Position numbers and translations under genes: made by a program. 64,000 nt of DNA from Hyphomicrobium sp. GTDB taxonomy: Bacteria; Pseudomonadota; Alphaproteobacteria; Rhizobiales; Hyphomicrobiaceae. Under the pieces are notes generated by a model. The model was given only the letters and a program-made list of their open reading frames with translations. It ran no database searches and had not been told where the DNA came from. Positions 1 through 9,738 of this stretch are shown piece by piece. Within the stretch, counting starts at the first letter, position 1. Each line of letters starts with the position of its first letter. Location: contig RXJH01000001.1 in the NCBI GenBank assembly GCA_003987725.1, positions 434,001 through 498,000 on the forward strand. The letters are read 5' to 3'.

Positions 1-2028
1 CTCGTCGATCCTGACGATACGTACATGCTGGACAACGTGGTGCGCTTCGTCGGGCAGCGCGTCGCCGCCGTCGTCGCCGACAGCGAAGGCGCTGCCGAGG
101 CCGCAGCACGGCTGATCGACGTCGATTACGAGATCCTGCCCGCTGTCTTCGATCCGGTAGAGGCCATGAAGCCGGACGCGCCGATCCTTCACCAGACCGG
201 CTTGGAATCCCGGGGAAACATCTACGTCGATATTCATGGCGAGATCGGGAATGTCGCGGCGGGCTTCGAGGAAGCCGATGTCATTCACGAGAAAACCTAT
301 TCGACATCGCGGGTACAGCACGCCCATCTTGAAACCCATGGCTCCATAGCCTGGAAGGGCGAAGACGGGCGGGTGCACGTCCGCACCAGCTCGCAAGCGC
401 CTTTCATCGCCAAGCAGAAGCTCTGTCACCTGTTCGGCCTGCTCGACCGCGACGTCCACGTTTTCACCGAGCGCATCGGCGGCGGCTTCGGCGGCAAGCA
501 GGAGATGATCTCCGAAGATCTCTGCGTGCTGGCCGCGCTTAAAACGGAACGCCCGGTCATGTGGGAGTTCACACGCGAAGAGCAATTCATCGGCGCCACG
601 ACGCGTCATCCCATGACGACGCGAGTCAAGCTCGGTGCCAGGCGCGATGGAACGCTCACCGCCATCGAGGTCCACGTTGTTTCCAATACGGGCGCATACG
701 GCGGGCACGGCAGCGAAACCCTCGCGGCTGCGCTGAGCTCCCCGCTTGCCGCCTATCGGTGTCCGAACAAGAAAGCCGATGGGTACGCGGTCTACACGAA
801 CATGGTCCCCGCCGGAGGCTTTCGCGGCTATGGGGCCTCGCAAACCACGTTCGCCATTGAATGCGCGATAGACGATCTCGCAAAGAAGCTTGGCGTGGGA
901 CCGTTCGAGATCAGGCGCAAGAACATGATCCGGTCGGATGACTGGATCGAGTCCGTCTGGAAGGATGCTACGGACGTTACGTTCGGCAGCTACGGTCTCG
1001 ACCAATGCCTCGACCTCGTCGAGGCCTCGCTCGCGAGTGGAAGGGGCTTGGCAAAGCCTGATGGAGATGACTGGGTCGAGGGATCGGGCATCGCGCTCGC
1101 CATGCTGGAAAGCGGCCCGCCGACGGAGCACCGTTCGGGCGCAGTGATGGCGCTGCTTCCGGACGGGACGTATCACCTTGCCGTCGGCTCCACGGAAATG
1201 GGCAACGGCTCGGCAACCGCCCATCGCCAGATCGCCGCCGAGATCCTCGCTACGCGCGCCGATCGCATCGCGCTCATCAACGGCGATACGGACCTCACGC
1301 CTTACGATACCGGCACCTTTGCCAGTACGGGGACTGTCGTCGCCGGCCAGGCGGTGGCGCTGACGGCAACGGCGCTGCGCGACAACATCTTCTCGTATGC
1401 CGCCCGCTATTTCGGCTGCAATGCAGCCGATCTCAGCTTGCACGACGATGCAATCATCTGCGCCAATCAGACTGTGCCGCTCCGCGAGCTGGTCGCTCGC
1501 GGCGCCGCCACGGGACATAGGTTCGAAGCCAAGCGCAAAGCCTATCTCTCGCCGCGTTCCGTCGGCTTCAATGTCCAAGGCATCCGCGCAGCCGTACATC
1601 GCGTCACCGGCCAGATCGCCATTCTGCAAAGCGTGCACGCGGCCGATATCGGCAAGCTCATCAATCCCATGCAGTGCCGCGGCCAGATCGACGGCGCCAT
1701 CGGCATGGGTCTCGGATGGGCGCTATACGAAAAGATGGTCTACAACGATAAGGGCGCCATGGTGAACGCGTCGTTGCGCGACTACCGCATTCCGACCTTT
1801 GCCGACCTTCCGCGCAGCGAGATTTATTTCGCCGACACTTACGACAGCGTGGGGCCGTTGGGTGCCAAGGCCCAGGGCGAATGCGCAATCAACGCCGTCG
1901 CCCCTGCAGTTGCCAACGCGGTCGCCAACGCGACCGGCGTTCGGTTTCCCGACCTTCCACTGACACCGGATCGCATCTTCGAGAAGCTCGGCCGCTGTCA
2001 CGGGCGGACTTCAAAACTTTCACCGTAG
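1..2028 (+). CDS. Xanthine dehydrogenase/aldehyde oxidase family molybdopterin-binding subunit, 5' end outside window
   Basis: The large catalytic subunit of a molybdenum hydroxylase, which binds molybdenum cofactor and hydroxylates an aldehyde or N-heterocycle. The frame is open from base 1, so the N-terminus lies outside; about 675 codons remain of a usual 740-800. Counting from the ATG at 25, the cofactor loop GGGFGGK is near residue 152 and GGFRGYG near 264. A third segment, GSTEMGNGSATAHRQ, lies further on. The family's catalytic Glu sits in GAKAQGE near residue 619. The FeS and FAD partner subunits are not visible and would have to lie upstream. The substrate cannot be told from sequence. 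It is followed 9 bp later by an ABM-domain membrane protein, probably co-transcribed. Confidence 0.9.
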   Translation, partial: LVDPDDTYMLDNVVRFVGQRVAAVVADSEGAAEAAARLIDVDYEILPAVFDPVEAMKPDAPILHQTGLESRGNIYVDIHGEIGNVAAGFEEADVIHEKTYSTSRVQHAHLETHGSIAWKGEDGRVHVRTSSQAPFIAKQKLCHLFGLLDRDVHVFTERIGGGFGGKQEMISEDLCVLAALKTERPVMWEFTREEQFIGATTRHPMTTRVKLGARRDGTLTAIEVHVVSNTGAYGGHGSETLAAALSSPLAAYRCPNKKADGYAVYTNMVPAGGFRGYGASQTTFAIECAIDDLAKKLGVGPFEIRRKNMIRSDDWIESVWKDATDVTFGSYGLDQCLDLVEASLASGRGLAKPDGDDWVEGSGIALAMLESGPPTEHRSGAVMALLPDGTYHLAVGSTEMGNGSATAHRQIAAEILATRADRIALINGDTDLTPYDTGTFASTGTVVAGQAVALTATALRDNIFSYAARYFGCNAADLSLHDDAIICANQTVPLRELVARGAATGHRFEAKRKAYLSPRSVGFNVQGIRAAVHRVTGQIAILQSVHAADIGKLINPMQCRGQIDGAIGMGLGWALYEKMVYNDKGAMVNASLRDYRIPTFADLPRSEIYFADTYDSVGPLGAKAQGECAINAVAPAVANAVANATGVRFPDLPLTPDRIFEKLGRCHGRTSKLSP

Positions 2029-2037
2029 AGATAATCG

Positions 2038-2997
2038 ATGGCCCCAGCTTCCGACACTGCGCAATCGAAGGGAGTGACCATCGTCACCCAGACCCGTGTC
2101 GCGCCGGATAGCGCAGCGGACTTCGAGAGCTGGCAACGCAATGCAAGTCGGATCATCGCGACCCAGCCGGGCTTCGTCCAACAGACGGTCCTGCCGCCGA
2201 GCCCGCCCACCCAGCTCGACTGGGTGATACTGCAACGGTTCTCGAACAACAAAGATGCCTTGTCGTGGGTGCGCTCCAACGAAAGGGAGCGTCTCCTTGC
2301 CGAGGTGCGACCGATACTAATCGGGCAGGATGACGTGCATTTTGTCGAAGACGCGAGCGGCGTCCTGCCCGCCCCTGCGTCGGCGGTGATTTCGACCCGC
2401 ATCAAACCCGGTCAAGAGCGTCCATACAGGGAATGGGAGCGCAAGATTGCTGCGGCCCAGGCGCGCGCGCCAGGCTTTCAGGGCTACAGGTTCGAGCCGC
2501 CGGTTTCAGGCCTGCAGGAGGATTGGCTGGCCATTCTGCGTTTCGATTCAGAGGCGAATCTCGAGGCATGGCTTGCCTCGCCCGAGCGAGCGAAACTGCT
2601 CGATGAAGCTCGCAGCTTTACCGACGAGTACCGTACGCGGATCGCTCGCACGGGATTCGACCAGTGGTTTCGGATCGACAATTCTATTCCGTCGGCACCC
2701 GCGTGGAAGCAGAACATGATCGTTCTGATGCTGCTCTTCCCCGTGGTCATCCTCTTCAATGCGGGAGTGCAATCTCCCCTTCTGGTGGAGCGATTGGGGC
2801 TGCCCCTCTGGGGCGCCTTGTTCATCGGCAATGCGGTGAGCGTCGTACTGCTGAGTCTTCTCGTGCCCTGGGCGAGCCGCTGGCTTGACTGGTGGCTCAG
2901 CCCCTCTGGCGGCAGCCCTAAGACAGAGCTTGGTGGCGTGGCCCTCGTCCTCGCCATCTACGTCTCAAGCCTTCTCCTTGCCTGGCGGCTCTCCTGA
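2038..2997 (+). CDS. Tandem antibiotic-biosynthesis-monooxygenase (ABM) domain protein with C-terminal membrane anchor
   Basis: 319 aa. Two ABM-like ferredoxin-fold repeats can be seen: residues about 14-105 and 115-212, each with a 'TRV/TRI...FE.W/YREW' helix followed by 'PGFxxx' and a 'WVILxRF / WLAILRF' strand. Three hydrophobic helices follow, at about 226-243, 256-278 and 298-316. The layout matches the family of membrane-bound double-ABM proteins of unknown role (COG3224-like). It starts at an ATG 9 bp after the stop of the molybdenum hydroxylase, so the two are probably one operon. Function is unknown; a redox or quinone-related role would be only a guess from the ABM fold. Confidence 0.75.
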   Translation: MAPASDTAQSKGVTIVTQTRVAPDSAADFESWQRNASRIIATQPGFVQQTVLPPSPPTQLDWVILQRFSNNKDALSWVRSNERERLLAEVRPILIGQDDVHFVEDASGVLPAPASAVISTRIKPGQERPYREWERKIAAAQARAPGFQGYRFEPPVSGLQEDWLAILRFDSEANLEAWLASPERAKLLDEARSFTDEYRTRIARTGFDQWFRIDNSIPSAPAWKQNMIVLMLLFPVVILFNAGVQSPLLVERLGLPLWGALFIGNAVSVVLLSLLVPWASRWLDWWLSPSGGSPKTELGGVALVLAIYVSSLLLAWRLS

Positions 2998-3472
2998 TCT
3001 GGATGGTTTCCACATAGCCGCTACGGATCAACCCGACCGGCTTGCTGTCACTGCGTTAGGCTTTGGCGGCTTAGGATCTCCGGAATGAGTTAGCCTCGCC
3101 GCGATGCAGCGTCGCTCGACAAGCAGTGACGGGGAGTCGAAGGAGTGGTTAGGTGGATCGACGTGTCGTGTCCGCGGCGATTGCGGGCGTGTTGGCCAGT
3201 GTTGCCCCGGCGCTTTCTGACGGCACCTGCTCCGGTCTCCAAAAGCACCGACGCGCTGATCCCCCAGGCGAAAGACCAAGCCGCGCGGGCGAGGCATCAA
3301 CGAATGTCTGCACAGAGAATCAAAGCTGACTTCGGACTTGAGGCCCTGTTCGGCGTTCGCCTGCAATCGTACAGGTCCGCTTTCTCGGCTTTCCAGACAT
3401 TGGTGCCGACGCTGCCTTTGTGTTGCGTCACCCTCCCATAGGATCGTGAATATCGATCGGTGGAGACGGTAA
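2998..3472. other. Low-information stretch left of the integrase remnant
   Basis: About 475 bp between the ABM gene and the integrase remnant. Open frames on both strands have no recognisable protein character. The only plausible coding signal is a short GTG-initiated frame at 3153-3329, listed separately. Together with the truncated recombinase and the tRNA next to it, this looks like decayed mobile-element DNA. Confidence 0.4.
3153..3329 (+). CDS. Possible short secreted peptide or gene remnant (58 aa)
   Basis: A GTG start at 3153 is preceded by AAGGAG at about 3140-3145. The first residues read VDRRVVSAAIAGVLASVAPALS: basic start, hydrophobic core and a small-residue cleavage region, like a signal peptide. 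The remaining 35 residues are polar, hold two Cys, match nothing I recognise, and end at TGA 3327-3329. It may be the front of a gene whose body was lost when the element next to tRNA-Glu decayed, or a chance frame. Confidence 0.25.
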   Translation: MDRRVVSAAIAGVLASVAPALSDGTCSGLQKHRRADPPGERPSRAGEASTNVCTENQS

Positions 3473-3538
3473 CGATCGACGTCCATCGACACTGAAAGAC
3501 GGGGTCTTGGTGGAGAGGGGCTAAAGACGAAAGCCAAG

Positions 3539-4012
3539 TTGCTGGTTCCGATCCATCCTCAGCTTCGCGAAATACTGTCGGCCTGCGAGAAGAGCGCCGG
3601 GTCAATTCTCCAGACGTCCTTTGGCGCTTCCTTCACCGCAAAAGGCTTCAGCAATTTCATGACCGAGCGGATAAGCTTGGCAGGCCTTACCGCGCGCTGC
3701 GTCACTCATGGATTGCGCAAGGCGGCGGCGCGCCGTCTAGCTGAGGCTAGATGTTCCGCAAATGAAATCGCGTCTATTACAGGCTACGCGACGCTCGAAG
3801 AAGTTGCACGCTACACAAAGGCTGCCGAGCAAAAGAAACTGGCTCACGCAGCAATGAACCGTCTGACGAGTTCAACGAGCGAATTCCCAAACCTCCGAGA
3901 GGGCTTGGGAAATTCCGATAAATATAGTAATGAAATCAGGATGATAGTGCGAAGATGGCGCTCCCTACGGGAGTCGAACCCGTCTTTTCAGATTGAAAAT
4001 CTGACGTCCTAA
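3539..4012 (+). pseudogene. Truncated tyrosine recombinase (phage-type integrase), C-terminal catalytic part only
   Basis: The frame carries the C-terminal catalytic core of a tyrosine recombinase: VPIHPQLREIL, then HGLRKAAARRLAE (the H-x-x-R box), then ITGYATLEEVARYTKAAEQ with the nucleophile Tyr in RYTKAA. The N-terminal SAM-like domain and the first catalytic Arg are missing. The frame is open back only to a stop at 3470-3472, so roughly the first half of the gene is lost. At the 3' end it runs antisense into tRNA-Glu and stops inside it (4010-4012), so the last 19 or so residues are tRNA sequence. Integrases of elements inserted at tRNA 3' ends sit exactly here. It is probably inactive. 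Confidence 0.75.
3881..3915. repeat. 35-bp imperfect inverted repeat inside the integrase remnant
   Basis: GAATTcCCAA at the left and TTGGGAAATTC at the right pair with one bulge, and CCTC/GAGG continue the stem inwards around a short loop. It lies near the natural end of the recombinase domain and 40 bp from the tRNA 3' end. No T-run follows on either strand, so it does not look like an intrinsic terminator. It could be a recombinase-binding or structured site of the lost element. Confidence 0.35.
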
Positions 4013-4030
4013 CCGATAGACGAAGGGAGC
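3956..4030 (-). tRNA. tRNA-Glu (anticodon TTC)
   Basis: On the minus strand the acceptor stem is GCTCCCT/AGGGAGC. The anticodon arm TCAGA-TTTTCAA-TCTGA gives anticodon TTC, and the T-arm ACGGG-TTCGACT-CCCGT has the standard TTC loop. The discriminator base is G and the 3' CCA (revcomp of TGG at 3956-3958) is encoded. With CCA it is 75 nt. Its 3' end abuts a tyrosine recombinase remnant. Confidence 0.95.
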
Positions 4031-4052
4031 GGCCGTCGGCAACAAGAGGCAC

Positions 4053-4082
4053 CCTATAAGCGGCTTTGACCGGCTTTGGCAA
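4053..4082 (-). promoter_or_regulatory. Candidate promoter of tRNA-Glu
   Basis: Reading the minus strand, TTGCCA (4077-4082) and TATAGG (4053-4058) are separated by 18 bp, placing a start about 15 nt before the mature tRNA 5' end at 4030. The match to the housekeeping consensus is fair, and the position is right for a tRNA gene. Confidence 0.4.
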
Positions 4083-4140
4083 GCCGAGTGCGCGCCCATT
4101 TCCTGCGACAGGATGGGCCATGATCGGCGAGGCTCATATT

Positions 4141-5949
4141 TTATTGGCGGCGCGGGTCGGCAGCGTCCTCAATTTGCAGTTCGATGCGCTCGCGGCCGCC
4201 CCAAGTGTCGCGCCGTAAATGGCCAGCGACGTGCAGCGGCATTCCGCCCGCCGACATCAAAAGATCGCCCAGCGGCTGGCCTGCGGCTCGAAATGCGACG
4301 CCGTCAAGACGGGAGCCGTCGCCGCCTTCCAGAATGACGCGGATGTGGGCTTCTCCGATCAGCTTGGCGAACTTGACGCGATGCGCCGGCAACGCGAAAC
4401 GCGCTTCCGAGTTGCCTTGACCGAACGGGCTGACCCGCTCGATCAGATCCATCAGCTCGCGCGTCGCTCCGGAGGCAACGATCGAGGCGTCGATGTCGAG
4501 ATGCGCCGTGTCGCCGACGCCCTGCGCGGCCGCGCCGAGTTGCGCGAGCATAAACGTCTCCAGCGCCGGAAGACCATCTCTGCTGACTGTCAGACCGGCT
4601 GCCATCGCGTGGCCGCCGCCCTTCGCCAGGAGGCCAGCCGTGACAGCTCCGCGTACTGCGGCTCCGAGATCGACGCCCGGGACGGATCTGAGTGAGCCCG
4701 TGCCCATTGCGCTCGCTTCCCAGGCGATCACGCATGCAGGCCGGCGGAAACGCTCGACAAGGCGGCTGGCAACGAGGCCGACCACGCCCTTATGCCACGT
4801 CTCCGACGCGACGATGAGAATGGCCCGTGATGGATCTTCGGAAACCTGGCGATCCGCGATCGCGAGCGCCTCCTCCAGCACCGCCGTCTCGATGTCCTTG
4901 CGTTCCTTGTTGAGGCGATTGAGCAGCTCGGCAATGCGTTGCGCTTCGACCGGGTCCGATGTCGAGAGAAGCGTTGCGCCGAGGGCGGCGTTGCCGATGC
5001 GGCCACCGGCGTTGATGCGGGGCCCGAGTATGTATCCGAGATGATAGGGCGTTGGCGCCACCGTGAGCCCCGCTGCGTCGGCGAGGGCCGTCAGGCCGGC
5101 GTTCTCTCGCGCGCGCATCACAGCGAGGCCTTTTTTGACGTAGGCACGATTGAGGCCGACGAGCGGAACAACGTCGGCGACCGTTGCGAGCGCCACGAGA
5201 TCGAGCAGAGCCAAAAGGTCGGGCTCGCGGGTGGACGCATAAAATCCGCGCCGCCGCAGCTCCCGCGCCGTCGCGACGAGCACGAGGAACACGACGCCAG
5301 CAGCGCACAGCATGCCCTGCCCCGAAATGTCGTCCTGACGGTTCGGATTGACGACCGCCTGGACTTCGGGCAGCCGCTCGTCCGCCTGGTGGTGGTCGAT
5401 GATGACGACGTCGGCGCCGAGTTTACGCGCGACCGCAAGCGGTTCGTGGCTCGTCGTGCCGCAGTCGACCGTGACGATCAGCTTCGCGCCTTCTTTGACG
5501 AGCGCCTCGATGGCGGCTGCGTTCGGGCCGTAGCCTTCGAAAATGCGATCAGGGATATAGATGCGCGCGGGCGTGTCATGATGCTCGAGAAAGCGTTTCA
5601 TGAGGGCCGAAGAACAGGCACCGTCGACGTCGTAATCGCCGAAGATCGCGACATTCTGCTTGGCCTCGACCGCGTCGGCGAGGCGCGCGGCAGCCTTCTC
5701 CATGTCGCGGAGCGAACTCGGATCCGGCATCAAGGCTTTGAGCGTCGGATCGAGAAAGGTTGCAACGTCATCGAGCAGGACGCCGCGCGCGGCGAGCACG
5801 CGGCCCATCAGCTCGGGCAATCCGTGACGCTGGCTGATGGCCGTTCCGAGCGGTCTCAGATGTTGCGGCAGACGCTCGCGCCAGGCGAACCCGCGCGCAC
5901 TTTTGTCAACGCCGAGAAAAGCACGCTCTGCGCCACCGTCCAATTCCAT
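4141..5949 (-). CDS. recJ: Single-stranded-DNA-specific 5'-3' exonuclease RecJ
   Basis: A DHH-superfamily exonuclease acting in the RecF recombination pathway and in mismatch and base excision repair. Numbered from the chosen ATG (602 aa), the metal-binding motif DYDVDG is at 105-110, VDCGT at 161-165, DHH at 185-187, and the DHHA1 motif GGGHAMAAG starts at 444. An OB-fold-like C-terminal domain follows. The frame extends upstream to an ATG at 6036 (29 more residues), but similarity to the family begins at MELDGGAERAFLGVDKS, so 5949 is preferred; neither start has a strong RBS. It lies about 100 bp downstream of glpX on the same strand, last in the aminotransferase-hom-glpX-recJ run. Confidence 0.95.
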   Translation of the reverse strand: MELDGGAERAFLGVDKSARGFAWRERLPQHLRPLGTAISQRHGLPELMGRVLAARGVLLDDVATFLDPTLKALMPDPSSLRDMEKAAARLADAVEAKQNVAIFGDYDVDGACSSALMKRFLEHHDTPARIYIPDRIFEGYGPNAAAIEALVKEGAKLIVTVDCGTTSHEPLAVARKLGADVVIIDHHQADERLPEVQAVVNPNRQDDISGQGMLCAAGVVFLVLVATARELRRRGFYASTREPDLLALLDLVALATVADVVPLVGLNRAYVKKGLAVMRARENAGLTALADAAGLTVAPTPYHLGYILGPRINAGGRIGNAALGATLLSTSDPVEAQRIAELLNRLNKERKDIETAVLEEALAIADRQVSEDPSRAILIVASETWHKGVVGLVASRLVERFRRPACVIAWEASAMGTGSLRSVPGVDLGAAVRGAVTAGLLAKGGGHAMAAGLTVSRDGLPALETFMLAQLGAAAQGVGDTAHLDIDASIVASGATRELMDLIERVSPFGQGNSEARFALPAHRVKFAKLIGEAHIRVILEGGDGSRLDGVAFRAAGQPLGDLLMSAGGMPLHVAGHLRRDTWGGRERIELQIEDAADPRRQ

Positions 5950-6140
5950 CGTCGCGAGATTCGTGCGCAATCGATCACCCAAGAGTCTTTGTTGGCGCAC
6001 GGCGACTCCCTGCGGGAAGCCGGCCGCCGTGCGCATTTGATAAGGCTCAAGTTGTAGGTCGATTCGGCCTATCCGGCGGCAGGGGCTCGCGTTGTATCCA
6101 CTGCAATGCGAGCCGCGCGCCGTTCCGGATCTTCCGGCCC

Positions 6141-7142
<1,002 letters not shown>

Positions 7143-7177
7143 CTTGATGTCCTTCCACGCGGGGGTCTAAGGGAAAA

Positions 7178-8503
7178 TCAAAGCTCTTCAATTCGGATCA
7201 TCTGCGGGCGTTCGGTGACGTTGCCGTCCTTCTCGATCGTTTCGAGCGCCCTGCGTATTGCTTCTTCCGTCGTCTCATGAGTGATGATGATGACGGGCTG
7301 ATCTGCTTTCTTCGGAACCCGCGAGCCGACGCGCGGGGCGTGCAACGTCTGCGGGCGATGCTGCACGATGCTTTCAAGCGAGATGTTCTGGTCGCCCATG
7401 CTCTTCGCGATGTTCGCCATGGCGCCGGGCTTATCATACAGCGCCAGGCGGACGTAATACGAGCCGTAATGCTGATCGAGCTTGGCGCGCTTGTGAGCTT
7501 TCAGCTGCGCGACGGGCGTGACGAACGGCGGTACGACGAGCCCACGGGCGATATCGAGGATATCGCCGGCGACGGCGGACGCGGTCGGTTTGGCGCCGGC
7601 ACCTGGTCCGACGAGCAGAATATTTCCGGAAAAATCGCCATCGATCGCAACAGCGTTCGTTACGCCGGAAACTTCGGCGATTGCGAAATCCTTGGCAATC
7701 AGAACCGGCGAAACGCGGGCTTCGATGCCGCTTTCGGTTTCCGTCGCAACGCCGAGCAGCTTGATGCGGTAGCCCAGACTGTCGGCCGCCTCGATATCGG
7801 CCTGCGTGATCGACTGAATGCCTTCGACATGGATTTGTTCGAAGGCGACCCTCGTTCCGAAGGCGAGGCTCGTCAAAAGTGCGAGCTTGTGTGCGGCGTC
7901 GAAGCCGCCGATGTCGAACGTCGGATCGGCTTCGGCGTATCCCAGCGCCTGCGCTTCCTTCAAAACATCGGCGAAGGTGCGCTTTTCGGTCTGCATCTGC
8001 GTCAGGATGTAATTGCAGGTGCCGTTCAAGATGCCGTAGACGCGCTTTACGCGATTGGCGCCCAGCGCTTCACGAAGCGTCTTGATGACCGGAATGCCGC
8101 CCGCAACAGCCGCCTCGAAATTCAAGGCGACGCCGTTCTTCTCAGCGAGGCGCGCAAGCTCGATGCCGTGCTTTGCAAGCAGCGCCTTGTTGGCGGTAAC
8201 GACGTGCTTCTTGGCGTTGAGGGCCGCTTCGACCGCGTCTTTCGCGACGCCGTCCTCACCGCCGATCAACTCGACGAAAACCGAGTTCGAGGGATCGCGC
8301 GCGAGTGCGACGGGGTCGTGGAACCATTTGACGCCGTCGACGGCGATGCCACGCTCCTTGGTGTGGTTGCGGGCAGAGATTCCCGTGACGCGAATTTCGC
8401 GGCCGATAAGGTTGGCGACGTGAGGTCCGTTGGCTTGAAGCAGTCCCAGCAGGCCACCGCCAACCGTGCCAAGTCCGGCAATACCAAGTGTGAGAGGTTC
8501 CAT
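7178..8503 (-). CDS. hom: Homoserine dehydrogenase
   Basis: Reduces aspartate 4-semialdehyde to homoserine with NAD(P)H, leading to threonine and methionine. 441 aa. The N-terminal Rossmann loop is GLGTVGGG (10-17). VVTANKALLA at 101-110 and GILNGTCNYILTQM near 157-170 are catalytic and dimer-domain motifs. A C-terminal ACT domain (about 360-436, with YYVRLALYDKPGAMANIA) suggests feedback control by an amino acid, usually threonine. It starts 8 bp after the aminotransferase stop, so the two are one transcription unit, which fits joint use in aspartate-family synthesis. Confidence 0.97.
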   Translation of the reverse strand: MEPLTLGIAGLGTVGGGLLGLLQANGPHVANLIGREIRVTGISARNHTKERGIAVDGVKWFHDPVALARDPSNSVFVELIGGEDGVAKDAVEAALNAKKHVVTANKALLAKHGIELARLAEKNGVALNFEAAVAGGIPVIKTLREALGANRVKRVYGILNGTCNYILTQMQTEKRTFADVLKEAQALGYAEADPTFDIGGFDAAHKLALLTSLAFGTRVAFEQIHVEGIQSITQADIEAADSLGYRIKLLGVATETESGIEARVSPVLIAKDFAIAEVSGVTNAVAIDGDFSGNILLVGPGAGAKPTASAVAGDILDIARGLVVPPFVTPVAQLKAHKRAKLDQHYGSYYVRLALYDKPGAMANIAKSMGDQNISLESIVQHRPQTLHAPRVGSRVPKKADQPVIIITHETTEEAIRRALETIEKDGNVTERPQMIRIEEL

Positions 8504-8511
8504 GGGGATGA

Positions 8512-9738
8512 TTATCGGCTAGCGGATTTTCTGGGACTGGAGACGGGATGGACGGGTTCGGCTGATTCCGAGAAAAGCTTCTTGATCGACCGCGCAGCCT
8601 GACGAATTCGCTGCTCGTTTTCAACGAGAGCGATACGAATGAAGCCCTCCCCGTATTCGCCGAAGCCGACGCCCGGAGAAACGGCGACATCAGCTTTCTC
8701 GATCAGCATTTTCGAAAATTCGACCGAGCCCATATCGCGATAGCGCTCGGGCACCGGTGCCCAGGCAAACATCGTTGCAGGCGGTGGCGGAACGGGGAAG
8801 CCGGCCTTGCCGAAGCTTTCGACGAGCACGTCGCGGCGGCTCTTGTACATCGCGCGAATTTCATCGACGCAATCCTGCGGCCCGTTGAGGGCAGCGGCAG
8901 CCGCGACCTGTATTGGCGTGAAGGCGCCGTAGTCCAGATACGACTTCACGCGCGCCAGCGCGCCGATCAGGCGTTCGTTGCCGACGGCGAAGCCCATGCG
9001 CCAGCCGGGCATGTTGTAGGTTTTCGAGAGCGACGTGAATTCGACGGCGATATCCTTGGCGCCCGGGACCTGCAGAATCGATGGCGGCGGTTCGTTGTCG
9101 TAATAGAGCTCCGCGTAGGCGATGTCGGACAGGATGATGACGCCGAGCTTCTTCGCGAGCGCGACCGCTTCCTTGTAGAAGTCGAGTCCGACCACCATCG
9201 CCGTCGGATTGGACGGGAAGGAGATCACGACCGCCAAGGGCTTCGGGATCGAGTGCTTGACCGCGTGCTCCATGGCGCGGAGGAAATCGTCGCCGTTGCT
9301 CGCCGGGAGATGGCGCAACGAGGCGCCCGCGATGATGAAACCGAAGGCGTGGATCGGATAGGTCGGATTGGGTACCAGCACCACATCGCCCGGCGCCGCG
9401 ATCGCCTGCGCGATATTGGCGAAACCTTCCTTCGACCCGAGCGTCGCGACGATTTCGGTTTCGGGATCGAGCTTCACGCCGAAGCGCCGCTCGTAATAGG
9501 CGGCCTGCGCCTTGCGCAGTCCGGGGATGCCTTTCGATGCCGAGTAGCGATGCGTGCGCGGCTTGTTGATGGTTTCGATAAGCTTATCGACGATATGCTT
9601 CGGCGTCGGCATATCGGGGTTGCCCATGCCGAGATCGACGATGTCCGCGCCGCGCGCGCGGGCGGCTGCCTTCAAACGGTTCACTTCCGCAAAGACGTAA
9701 GGAGGTAGGCGCTTAATGCGGTGGAACTCTTCGTTCAA
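8512..9738 (-). CDS. Class I/II PLP-dependent aminotransferase (AlaC / LL-diaminopimelate aminotransferase-like)
   Basis: 408 aa fold-type I aminotransferase. The PLP lysine is K239 in SLSKTYNMPGWRMGF; D205 and Y208 in SDIAYAE contact the cofactor; the carboxylate-binding Arg lies in EGFIRIALVENEQRIRQA. The start MNEEFHRIKRLPPYVFAEVN is typical of the group annotated as LL-diaminopimelate aminotransferase in rhizobia and as alanine transaminase AlaC in enterobacteria. The immediate link to hom favours amino acid biosynthesis. Which 2-oxo acid pair it uses cannot be decided from sequence. It is the first gene of the minus-strand unit and is divergent from phaC. Confidence 0.9.
   Translation of the reverse strand: MNEEFHRIKRLPPYVFAEVNRLKAAARARGADIVDLGMGNPDMPTPKHIVDKLIETINKPRTHRYSASKGIPGLRKAQAAYYERRFGVKLDPETEIVATLGSKEGFANIAQAIAAPGDVVLVPNPTYPIHAFGFIIAGASLRHLPASNGDDFLRAMEHAVKHSIPKPLAVVISFPSNPTAMVVGLDFYKEAVALAKKLGVIILSDIAYAELYYDNEPPPSILQVPGAKDIAVEFTSLSKTYNMPGWRMGFAVGNERLIGALARVKSYLDYGAFTPIQVAAAAALNGPQDCVDEIRAMYKSRRDVLVESFGKAGFPVPPPPATMFAWAPVPERYRDMGSVEFSKMLIEKADVAVSPGVGFGEYGEGFIRIALVENEQRIRQAARSIKKLFSESAEPVHPVSSPRKSASR

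Noticed and set aside
4939-6057. A 372-codon plus-strand frame opposite recJ
   Set aside because: Mirror of recJ; no motif, and recJ is unambiguous.
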